From assembly GCA_934343915.1 (NCBI GenBank), contig CAKRIL010000046.1:1-23278 (forward strand): a DNA stretch of 23,278 nt, given 5' to 3'. This document shows, one piece after another, positions 1 through 5,268 of this stretch. Position numbers and translations under genes: made by a program. Every line of letters starts with the position of its first letter. Position 1 is the first letter of the stretch. Source of the DNA: an uncultured Lachnospiraceae bacterium. Lineage in GTDB: Bacteria > Bacillota > Clostridia > Lachnospirales > Lachnospiraceae. The notes under the pieces were generated by a model. It was not told where the DNA came from. It worked only from the letters and a program-made list of their open reading frames with translations, and made no database searches.

Positions 1-95
1 GAGTCACAATAGACGGAATTTTATATGATATGACGGTGCATTGCCGAGATTGTCGGCACGTGCTTTAAATAGAAATTTAGGAGGAATCAGACAAA

Positions 96-452
96 ATGGC
101 AAGAATTAAAGGCGGTTTAAACGCAAAGAAGAAGCACAATAGAGTATTAAAGTTAGCTAAGGGTTACAGAGGAGCCAGATCTAAGCAGTACAGAGTTGCT
201 AAGCAGTCTGTTATGAGAGCTCTTACAACAGCTTATGCAGGAAGAAAGCAGAAGAAGAGACAGTTCAGACAGTTATGGATCGCAAGAATCAACGCTGCAG
301 CCAGAATGAACGGTCTTTCATACAGCAAGTTCATGTTCGGTCTCAAGAATGCCGGTGTTACAATGAACAGAAAGATGTTAGCAGAGTTAGCTGTTAATGA
401 TGCAGCAGCATTCACACAGTTAGCAGAAGTAGCTAAGGCTAATCTTAAGTAA
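96..452 (+). CDS. rplT: 50S ribosomal protein L20
   Basis: L20 binds 23S rRNA early in assembly of the large ribosomal subunit. The 118-residue product has the usual family length, starts MARIKGG and has a very basic N-terminal helix region (about residues 1-60, with KKKHNR, GYRGARSKQYR and GRKQKKRQFRQLW). A more compact C-terminal globular part follows, including RMNGLSYSKFMFGL. An AGGAGG ribosome-binding site lies at 79-84, 11 bases before the ATG. The usual infC-rpmI partners would lie upstream, but bases 1-95 do not encode the end of L35 in any frame, so that stretch is intergenic. It holds a small GCCGA/TCGGC hairpin near 43-57. Downstream comes an AT-rich gap and then the promoter of tRNA-Asn. 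Identification is secure; operon membership is inferred from the family's usual context. Confidence 0.98.
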   Translation: MARIKGGLNAKKKHNRVLKLAKGYRGARSKQYRVAKQSVMRALTTAYAGRKQKKRQFRQLWIARINAAARMNGLSYSKFMFGLKNAGVTMNRKMLAELAVNDAAAFTQLAEVAKANLK

Positions 453-498
453 TTTTTGAAATTATTTAAAATAAATATACATTTCTTCAAATTTGCTA

Positions 499-527
499 TT
501 GCAAATTCTGAACATGAGATGTATAAT
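499..527 (+). promoter_or_regulatory. sigma-A promoter of tRNA-Asn
   Basis: TTGCAA (499-504) and TATAAT (522-527) are separated by exactly 17 bases. The predicted start is near 534, giving a 27-base leader before the mature tRNA. The -35 box overlaps a small AATTTGC/GCAAATT hairpin (490-507) that follows rplT. Confidence 0.75.
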
Positions 528-533
528 ATTATT

Positions 534-556
534 CGGTTCCGGAGATAACGGAACCG
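534..556 (+). other. 5'-leader hairpin of pre-tRNA-Asn
   Basis: CGGTTCCG and CGGAACCG form a perfect 8-bp stem around a 7-base loop. It begins at the predicted transcription start and ends 4 bases before the mature tRNA. There is no T-run, so it is not an intrinsic terminator. Similar leader hairpins precede both tRNA-Leu genes in this window. Confidence 0.6.
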
Positions 557-560
557 GTAT

Positions 561-632
561 TCCTCGATAGCTCAATGGTAGAGCACACGGCTGTTAACCG
601 TGGGGTTGTAGGTTCGAGCCCTACTCGGGGAG
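561..632 (+). tRNA. tRNA-Asn (anticodon GTT)
   Basis: A complete cloverleaf can be drawn by hand. The acceptor stem is TCCTCGA/TCGGGGA, the D-stem GCTC/GAGC and the anticodon stem CACGG/CCGTG. The anticodon loop CTGTTAA carries GTT at 593-595, and the T-arm is GTAGG-TTCGAGC-CCTAC. Position 632 is the discriminator G. CCA is not encoded, so it must be added by tRNA nucleotidyltransferase. The gene has its own promoter and terminator. Confidence 0.97.
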
Positions 633-640
633 CGAATGAG

Positions 641-667
641 AAGGAACGCGGATGCGTTCCTTTTTTT
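641..667 (+). terminator. Rho-independent terminator of tRNA-Asn
   Basis: AAGGAACGC and GCGTTCCTT form a 9-bp stem around GGAT, followed directly by a run of seven T. It lies 8 bases after the tRNA. Confidence 0.9.
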
Positions 668-682
668 GTGTAATAGGGTTCA

Positions 683-964
683 GGTGCCAAAACATGCTTT
701 AACAACTTCAATATGTATATCGTGTTATATTTATGCATATCACGACTTTTGGGAGAAGATTAGTTGTTCTTAGGACTCTGTGTGCAGTAACAGCCACAGA
801 CGGCATGGATGCCGGATGAGTTGCAAACAGCCATGGATGGCTGATTTTGCAACGATGGCGGAAACAGAAATATTTTTTTCAGAGTCGTTAGCTTCGTTCC
901 TAATACACAAAAAGCATGTGCACAAGTCTGACTGCTTATACACATGCTTTTTTATGTTGGAACC
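683..964 (+). repeat. Palindromic dispersed element, copy 1
   Basis: This is one of two divergent copies; the other is 17718-18004 in the opposite orientation. A 71-bp core (790-860) matches copy 2 at 68 of 71 positions. The core holds two short hairpins, each with a TGGA loop (GGCA/TGCC and AGCCA/TGGCT), the second nested inside a GTTGCAAA/TTTTGCAAC stem. Flanking arms also match copy 2 (for example TATGCATATCACGACTTT at 724-741) and are partly complementary to each other (GGACTCTG/CAGAGTC). The left end GGTGCCAAAACA (683-694) resembles the GGTGTCTAAACA end of copy 2. The right end (GGAACC at 959-964) is less sure, because that arm holds a terminator hairpin. A short reading frame through the core is probably not a gene. 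The element could be a non-autonomous mobile element or a structured RNA; no transposase is present in the window. Confidence 0.7.
909..953. terminator. Bidirectional terminator inside the right arm of the repeat
   Basis: AAAAAGCATGTG (909-920) and CACATGCTTTTTT (941-953) form a 12-bp stem with T-runs on both strands. It lies 41 bases beyond the stop codon of the minus-strand operon and would end that transcript. It would also stop any read-through from the tRNA-Asn side. Confidence 0.8.
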
Positions 965-993
965 ATTATATTACTGTCATCGTTGCTGCACAG

Positions 994-3051
994 TTACATC
1001 TGAAGAAAATCTCTGTAATCCACAAGCACCTTCGGAACCTCGTACCCCTTTCTCTGAATAGAGGAAATGACAATATCGAGGTGCTTTGCCTTGGATGAGA
1101 ACACCTTGCTGTCGTTGGAGAAAAGATCTTTGACCATAGGATTATCCTTAAGACGGTCGCGGAATTCCTTGGCGAACGGACAGTAGGTGGCAAGTATACG
1201 TCTTACAACCTTGTTAAGACGGAATGAGCCGAGCACCTCGTAGATCATCCATACTTCATAGTCGCGGACGAACACCTCACGATAGTTGTTGCGGCAGGAG
1301 GTAAGGCTTGACTTAATCTTCGCCTTGACTGCCTCTGAAAGCTCACGGTTCTTCTTGTAGAACTGAATGTAATCGCAGTATTCAGCCGTAAGAGAAGGCT
1401 CGGACATGTTGTTCCAGTACACGCCCTGCGAACGCTTGCACATCTCCCAGCGGAAACGTCCTGTAACGCTGACAAGAATGTTGGCAACGTTGATTGTAGG
1501 GAATATAGGAATGATGAATCTTGCTGGTGAATCCTTTCTTCTCCCTTCAATTTCCTGCCACATCAGGCCCTCGTTGCCTGCAACCGGCATGAGAATGACA
1601 TCCGGAAGAACCTCTGACATGATAAATTCACGGTCAAGCTCTACGTCCTTGTTCTGATATATTATCTCACGGTAGAATGCTGAGTAATCCTTGCGGCGTA
1701 TTCCGTTGATGGCTGCCATAATCTTCTCTGTTGTGGCGAGCAGTGAGCCAAAATTCCTTGTAATGCCGTTGTCGGTAAGGACAGGGCAGAAGTTGCTGCT
1801 TCTTCCGTGAACGACACGGTTGGCAGAGGTGAACATGTTGTCAATCTCGAACTGAACCTTCGCTTCCGTATCCTTAAGTGCTGCCTCAGCAGCGGTGGTT
1901 GAGAGCTTGCCCAGCTTCTTGGCTGAATTGATGGTCTCGGTGTAATCCATGTCCATCATATTCTTGGATGGCTCCTTGTCACCCCATAGTATCTGTCTGA
2001 GCCATGAGTACAATGTGTGTACTCCGTCATCATTGCATTCATTTTCCACAATAAGAGAGAGCTTGTAGAGTTCAAGGGCATTTTCCTTGGACAGAAGGTT
2101 CTCATCCATATATCCGAAATTGAGGAACATTGATACAATCGGCGGGGTGGTGAGACTGTTGACTGCCTTGTTGAATACAAGATAATATATCTTGTAGTAC
2201 AGCTTGGAAATCTCACGTCTTAGCTGTCTGGCTTCGTCCGAAGGCGAGACCTGCTGCTTAGGGTCGCGGTAGACTTCTATGAGCTGCATGAAGCGGGAGG
2301 CGTTCTCACTGTCAAGCTCAGCATATGTAAGCAGTCTTGGAAGAGATTTTTCAAGCTGCGACCATGCATAATCTGCGTCAAAATCATCTTCCGTTGTGAT
2401 GAATGCTGCCGGAGTATCCTCAAGAGCCATTATAAAGTCATCCTCAGGGGCTTCCTCCTCGACATAATCAAGATTGATTTCAAGCTTATCCGCCATCTGC
2501 GTACATGCATCATTGGCGTTGGAAAGAAATCTTGCACCGTCGTACATTGTTCCGACTGCAACGGGGAGACTTGATTTGTAAAAATCTACCGTGACCTTGC
2601 TTGGAATTGTTGACAGTGCATTGAATTTATCAAGCTCCCAGCGTGCGATACGCGCGTCGGGACGATATTCCGGATCAATTTCACGACACCTGCGTGTGAG
2701 CTCAAGATAGGTCTTGATTATATCCGCAATGTGGCGCGACTGCATTATGACAAAGATACCTATATTATCTGACTGGTCACTGAGTACACGCGCAATATCC
2801 GAAGAAGAAGAGACCTTGTACTTCTTAACCATGGTCTCTTCCTCCGCAAAATAATTATATATGTACATTCCGTAGAAACAGTCTGTAAGACCTGCTGCTG
2901 AGCCGGGGCCGAGATAATAGGTACCGTAGGTTGTCATGCATTTTATCTTACCCTTGAGAATAATGTATATCTCATCTACGTCATCTCCGCGGGTGGTGAG
3001 GCGCTCGCCTGCTGCATAGGTAACTACGCTTCCTGAAATACTATTATCCAT
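994..3051 (-). CDS. Uncharacterised protein with N-terminal cNMP-binding-like domain
   Basis: The product has 685 residues and appears soluble, with no signal peptide or membrane segment. Residues about 8-65 look like a cyclic-nucleotide-binding (Crp-type) beta-roll: YAAGERLTTRGDDVDEIYIILKG, then a glycine-containing turn YYLGPGSAAG. I do not see the classical phosphate-binding cassette (GE...RxA), so ligand binding is doubtful. The remaining ~600 residues are mostly helical and I do not recognise them. They include an acidic linker (EEEAPEDDFIMALED) and a region with ARFIIPIFPTINVANILVSVTGRFRWEM. I chose the ATG at 3051: GGAGA lies 6 bases before it. An upstream TTG at 3063 would extend the protein by four residues but has the ribosome site too close. 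The HEAT-repeat gene ends 23 bases upstream and is surely co-transcribed. Function unknown; a regulatory or scaffolding role is only a guess. Confidence 0.85.
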   Translation of the reverse strand: MDNSISGSVVTYAAGERLTTRGDDVDEIYIILKGKIKCMTTYGTYYLGPGSAAGLTDCFYGMYIYNYFAEEETMVKKYKVSSSSDIARVLSDQSDNIGIFVIMQSRHIADIIKTYLELTRRCREIDPEYRPDARIARWELDKFNALSTIPSKVTVDFYKSSLPVAVGTMYDGARFLSNANDACTQMADKLEINLDYVEEEAPEDDFIMALEDTPAAFITTEDDFDADYAWSQLEKSLPRLLTYAELDSENASRFMQLIEVYRDPKQQVSPSDEARQLRREISKLYYKIYYLVFNKAVNSLTTPPIVSMFLNFGYMDENLLSKENALELYKLSLIVENECNDDGVHTLYSWLRQILWGDKEPSKNMMDMDYTETINSAKKLGKLSTTAAEAALKDTEAKVQFEIDNMFTSANRVVHGRSSNFCPVLTDNGITRNFGSLLATTEKIMAAINGIRRKDYSAFYREIIYQNKDVELDREFIMSEVLPDVILMPVAGNEGLMWQEIEGRRKDSPARFIIPIFPTINVANILVSVTGRFRWEMCKRSQGVYWNNMSEPSLTAEYCDYIQFYKKNRELSEAVKAKIKSSLTSCRNNYREVFVRDYEVWMIYEVLGSFRLNKVVRRILATYCPFAKEFRDRLKDNPMVKDLFSNDSKVFSSKAKHLDIVISSIQRKGYEVPKVLVDYRDFLQM

Positions 3052-3074
3052 TGTGTTCTCCAATCTCCGGCAGA

Positions 3075-3410
3075 TTAACCTCTGCTTCCTATCTTAGAAA
3101 GTGTCTTATGCACTTCTGCTTTAAGCGTCTCATTGGTGGTTGTGTTATAAAGAGTCTGAAGTCTTGCCTTGATGTGGTCAGTACCAATCTCTCCGAGAGT
3201 GTCCACTGCCGCAAATACAACCTCCTCATCAAGAGATTCCAAAAGCATGATTACAAGGTTTCTTGAATCATCATTAGGATACTGCTTGCAGGCCTCGCAT
3301 ATAGCAAGTTCATCTTCTATGGTCGACCAAAGATAGCGCTTGCGAATCTTCTCTGTCTTTTTTTTCTTAAGTAAAGATAAATATTTTTTGGTTAATGCCT
3401 CATCTGCCAT
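3075..3410 (-). CDS. Small HEAT-repeat protein
   Basis: The product has 111 residues. The N-terminus is lysine-rich (KKYLSLLKKKKTEKIRKRY). Two helical repeats of the HEAT/PBS-lyase type follow, at about residues 50-110 (SLDEEVVFAAVDTLGEIGTD and the TLKAEVHKTLSKIGS end). HEAT repeats form protein-binding solenoids; no catalytic residues are visible. The start is supported by GAGAAGGAAGG about 8 bases upstream on the minus strand. It is the first gene of a two-gene operon with the cNMP-like protein (23-base gap), so the two products may act together. Its own promoter lies at 3472-3500, with a perfect 7-bp hairpin in the leader. Confidence 0.8.
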   Translation of the reverse strand: MADEALTKKYLSLLKKKKTEKIRKRYLWSTIEDELAICEACKQYPNDDSRNLVIMLLESLDEEVVFAAVDTLGEIGTDHIKARLQTLYNTTTNETLKAEVHKTLSKIGSRG

Positions 3411-3435
3411 AGTGTAATACCTTCCTTCTCCAGTT

Positions 3436-3460
3436 ATCAGATGTCAGAAAAGAATCTGAT
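3436..3460 (-). other. 5'-UTR hairpin of the HEAT-gene mRNA
   Basis: ATCAGAT and ATCTGAT form a perfect 7-bp stem around an 11-base loop. It begins about 5 bases after the predicted start of the minus-strand transcript and ends before the ribosome-binding site. There is no T-run. It may stabilise the 5' end of the mRNA. Confidence 0.5.
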
Positions 3461-3471
3461 TTATACTAAAT

Positions 3472-3500
3472 AGTCTAGTCTATTTCGGGGGTAATGTCAA
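3472..3500 (-). promoter_or_regulatory. Promoter of the HEAT/cNMP-like operon
   Basis: On the minus strand, TTGACA (3500-3495) and TAGACT (3477-3472) are 17 bases apart. A perfect AAATAG-N6-CTATTT palindrome (3468-3485) overlaps the -10 box and could be a repressor site. The promoter stands back to back with the plus-strand promoter at 3512-3539. Confidence 0.65.
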
Positions 3501-3511
3501 TAAAATTTAGG

Positions 3512-3539
3512 TTGTTATAGCGTGGGAATTGTGTATAAT
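3512..3539 (+). promoter_or_regulatory. Promoter of the Mrr-like membrane protein gene
   Basis: TTGTTA (3512-3517) and TATAAT (3534-3539) are 16 bases apart. The gene starts 44 bases downstream of the -10 box. Confidence 0.6.
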
Positions 3540-3583
3540 ATAAGGTATGGAAAACAAGTCATCGTGAGGGAAAGGAAAACACT

Positions 3584-4057
3584 ATGATAATACATGATAA
3601 GAACAATTATGTTGATATGATGGCAAAATTTGTTGAGGCACTCGGTTATACGGATGTCAAGCAGTCGGGCAGTGACAGTGTTGTGAGCTTTGTGGCAAAA
3701 AAGGACGGAAAAGTGTATGCATTTGCATGCCGTTATGATATAGAGGCGATAAGCGGTAAGGCTATGGAGGAGTATATTGCGGCTGCGAAAAAGCCGGGAG
3801 TAGATGTTCTTATATTCATGACCAACAGCTCCTTCTCGTCATCGGCAAAGAAGGCGGGAGACGCAGCGGGAGTTGAGCTGTGGGACAGGAATTATATAGA
3901 CAGAGTATCGATAGGCGTGGATGTGAAGTATGAGAATCCGGTAGTCAGGGAGAAGGGACATACTAAGCTGTACATTGTTATAGCTGCCGTTGTGGTTGTC
4001 ATTCTTCTTGCCGCACTGGCATTGTACTTTTTGACACCGCTTCCTGCACCGCGCTAG
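3584..4057 (+). CDS. Membrane-anchored, degenerate Mrr-type nuclease-fold protein
   Basis: The product has 157 residues. Residues about 8-110 follow the Mrr-type restriction-endonuclease fold: FVEALGYTDVKQSGSD, then VYAFACRYD, then VDVLIFMTNSSFSSSAKKAGD, then GVELWDRNYI. A C-terminal membrane helix (about 129-150) ends the protein, placing the domain in the cytoplasm with a very short tail. Active Mrr enzymes carry an Asp in the GxD segment and a QxK pair. By my alignment these positions are Ser35, Ala48 and Arg50 here, so DNA cleavage is unlikely. GGGAAAGGA lies 5-13 bases before the ATG. The gene stands alone between its own promoter and a tRNA on the other strand. A nucleic-acid or protein-binding role is more likely than restriction; this is inference. 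Confidence 0.75.
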   Translation: MIIHDKNNYVDMMAKFVEALGYTDVKQSGSDSVVSFVAKKDGKVYAFACRYDIEAISGKAMEEYIAAAKKPGVDVLIFMTNSSFSSSAKKAGDAAGVELWDRNYIDRVSIGVDVKYENPVVREKGHTKLYIVIAAVVVVILLAALALYFLTPLPAPR

Positions 4058-4074
4058 GAAATACAGAAAATAAA

Positions 4075-4111
4075 ACAGCCTCAGACAGCTTATATAAGCA
4101 TCTGAGGCTGT
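4075..4111 (-). terminator. Terminator of tRNA-Leu(CAG)
   Basis: ACAGCCTCAGA and TCTGAGGCTGT form an 11-bp stem. Read on the minus strand it is followed by TTTTATTTT, so it ends the tRNA transcript. On the plus strand only an A-rich tail follows, so it is weak there, though it may still block convergent transcription. Confidence 0.8.
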
Positions 4112-4120
4112 AAAATATAA

Positions 4121-4204
4121 TGCAGTCGAAGGGAGTTGAACCCTCATGGACGTAAGTCCACATGAACCTGAATCATGCGCGTGTGCCAATTTCGCCACGA
4201 CTGC
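4121..4204 (-). tRNA. tRNA-Leu (anticodon CAG)
   Basis: This is an 84-base class II tRNA. The acceptor stem is GCAGTCG/CGACTGC, the D-arm starts GGCG, and the anticodon stem CATGA/TCATG surrounds the loop TTCAGGT, giving CAG. A long variable arm (TGGACTTACGTCCA) and a T-arm with TTCAACT follow. CCA is not encoded. It reads CUG codons. The acceptor stem and the start of the D-arm are identical to those of the divergent tRNA-Leu(AAG), suggesting an old duplication. Confidence 0.95.
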
Positions 4205-4213
4205 ATATACATT

Positions 4214-4233
4214 GTCAGGGATTTATCACTGAC
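4214..4233 (-). other. 5'-leader hairpin of pre-tRNA-Leu(CAG)
   Basis: GTCAG and CTGAC form a 5-bp stem around a 10-base loop. It starts about 2 bases after the predicted transcription start and ends 9 bases before the mature tRNA. Confidence 0.4.
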
Positions 4234-4241
4234 GCTTATAT

Positions 4242-4271
4242 ATAATATCATTCATGAGAAGAATTTGTCAA
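4242..4271 (-). promoter_or_regulatory. Promoter of tRNA-Leu(CAG)
   Basis: On the minus strand a consensus TTGACA (4271-4266) and TATTAT (4247-4242) are 18 bases apart. Confidence 0.7.
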
Positions 4272-4358
4272 GAATAATGTGAAAAATGTTTCATATATTG
4301 TGTGATTTGTAGGAAAAGAATATTTTATAAAAAAAATTAAAAAAATTCAAAAAAGTAC

Positions 4359-4387
4359 TTGCATTCTTAAATAGGGTGTGGTATTAT
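4359..4387 (+). promoter_or_regulatory. Promoter of tRNA-Leu(AAG)
   Basis: TTGCAT (4359-4364) and TATTAT (4382-4387) are 17 bases apart. An A-rich tract (4328-4354) just upstream could act as an UP element. Confidence 0.7.
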
Positions 4388-4395
4388 ACATCATG

Positions 4396-4415
4396 TCGCT
4401 GGTAAACAACAGCGG
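4396..4415 (+). other. 5'-leader hairpin of pre-tRNA-Leu(AAG)
   Basis: TCGCTG and CAGCGG form a 6-bp stem (one T-G pair) around an 8-base loop. It starts within about 2 bases of the predicted transcription start and ends 12 bases before the mature tRNA. Confidence 0.45.
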
Positions 4416-4427
4416 AGCACATAATGA

Positions 4428-4512
4428 GCAGTCGTGGCGGAATTGGCATACGCGCTAGACTAAGGATCTAGTCCATATTGCTTGGGTGCGGGTTCAAGTC
4501 CCGCCGACTGCA
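4428..4512 (+). tRNA. tRNA-Leu (anticodon AAG)
   Basis: This is an 85-base class II tRNA. The acceptor stem is GCAGTCG/CGACTGC and the D-arm starts GGCG. The anticodon stem CTAGA/TCTAG surrounds CTAAGGA, so the anticodon is AAG (4462-4464). A long variable arm and the T-arm CGGG-TTCAAGT-CCCG follow. CCA is not encoded. A wobble A34 is rare in bacteria outside tRNA-Arg(ACG). It is probably deaminated to inosine by a TadA-type enzyme, which would allow reading of CUU and CUC. CTT is a very common leucine codon in the genes here, which fits. Confidence 0.95.
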
Positions 4513-4517
4513 CTGAT

Positions 4518-4547
4518 AAGACCTTGAGAGTTTTCTCAAGGTCTTTT
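4518..4547 (+). terminator. Terminator of tRNA-Leu(AAG)
   Basis: AAGACCTTGAGA and TCTCAAGGTCTT form a 12-bp stem around GTTT, followed by a short T-run. Confidence 0.85.
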
Positions 4548-4592
4548 GCTGTCTGTACACAAATATTTCACAGAATTATAATTTTGCAATTC

Positions 4593-4621
4593 TTGAATTT
4601 TAACTATGCCTGTTGTATAAT
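4593..4621 (+). promoter_or_regulatory. Promoter of the small membrane protein gene
   Basis: TTGAAT (4593-4598) and TATAAT (4616-4621) are 17 bases apart. The box position rules out an upstream TTG start at 4613, which would lie inside the promoter. Confidence 0.7.
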
Positions 4622-4666
4622 CAATTTTATAATAATATGCATAATGTGCTGATTCAGGAGGTAGTA

Positions 4667-5170
4667 ATGGGAGAATTTTTTTCAGAATGGATTGTTAAGA
4701 GGAAGACACCACAGAAGGTTAAGATAATTCAGACATTGTTGATTGTTGTGTGTGCATTGTCATGCTTGCTTTTACCGATACCGTATATCGGGGTGCTTGT
4801 GGTTGCACTTGTTATCTTTCTTACATATGTTTATTTTAAGAACAATGATGTCGAGTGGGAATATGCAATCGTTGAGAAGAGCATGTACATCGATAAGATT
4901 ATGAAGAAGTCGAAGAGAAAGAGAATGGGTGAGTTCGACCTTACCAAGACTGAAACCATGGCTCCGCTCGAGTCATATCACATCAAGGAGTATGACAACA
5001 GGAATCTTAAGGTGTACGACTATTCCTCGCAGATACCTGAGAATATCAAAAGTATGTACGCCATGGTAATTCTCAACAATAACGAGCTTGTTAAGCTTAT
5101 TATGGAGCCGGACGAGAGAATGATTAAGGAGCTCAGGGATATAATTCCGAGACAGCTTCATCTTGATTAG
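4667..5170 (+). CDS. Small membrane protein, DUF6106-like (tentative)
   Basis: The product has 167 residues. A short basic N-terminal stretch (EWIVKRKTPQKVK) precedes two membrane helices (about 18-36 and 38-57). The remaining ~110 residues are hydrophilic and resemble the small beta-rich, PH-like domain found in two-helix proteins of clostridia (VEWEYAIVEKSMYIDKI, KLIMEPDERMIKELRDIIP). I chose the ATG at 4667: AGGAGG lies 5 bases before it and the promoter at 4593-4621 leaves no room for an earlier start. It is followed by guaB, which has its own promoter. I recall similar proteins as DUF6106 but cannot confirm the family. Function unknown. Confidence 0.8.
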   Translation: MGEFFSEWIVKRKTPQKVKIIQTLLIVVCALSCLLLPIPYIGVLVVALVIFLTYVYFKNNDVEWEYAIVEKSMYIDKIMKKSKRKRMGEFDLTKTETMAPLESYHIKEYDNRNLKVYDYSSQIPENIKSMYAMVILNNNELVKLIMEPDERMIKELRDIIPRQLHLD

Positions 5171-5198
5171 TCAACTGTCAGCTTTTTAAAATGAGTGG

Positions 5199-5227
5199 TT
5201 GACATTTGCATGAGTATTTGCTAAGAT
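5199..5227 (+). promoter_or_regulatory. Promoter of guaB
   Basis: A consensus TTGACA (5199-5204) and TAAGAT (5222-5227) are 17 bases apart. The start codon is about 35 bases after the expected transcription start. Confidence 0.7.
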
Positions 5228-5268
5228 TGTTAAAATTATAAAAACTTAAGAAAGCGAGGATATTTAAA

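Noticed and set aside
490..507. AATTTGC/GCAAATT hairpin after rplT as a terminator
   Set aside because: There is no T-run after it and it overlaps the tRNA-Asn -35 box.
780..1061. 93-codon plus-strand reading frame through repeat copy 1 (and its counterpart at 17626-17925)
   Set aside because: It follows the conserved repeat core, overlaps the end of the minus-strand operon, has no ribosome-binding site and an unnatural composition. It is treated as a by-product of the repeat.
3052..3063. Upstream TTG start for the cNMP-like protein
   Set aside because: The ribosome site would be only about two bases away, while the ATG at 3051 has GGAGA at good spacing.
4613..4666. TTG start 18 codons upstream in the small membrane protein gene
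   Set aside because: It lies inside the promoter (TTGAAT-N17-TATAAT), whereas the ATG at 4667 has a perfect AGGAGG.
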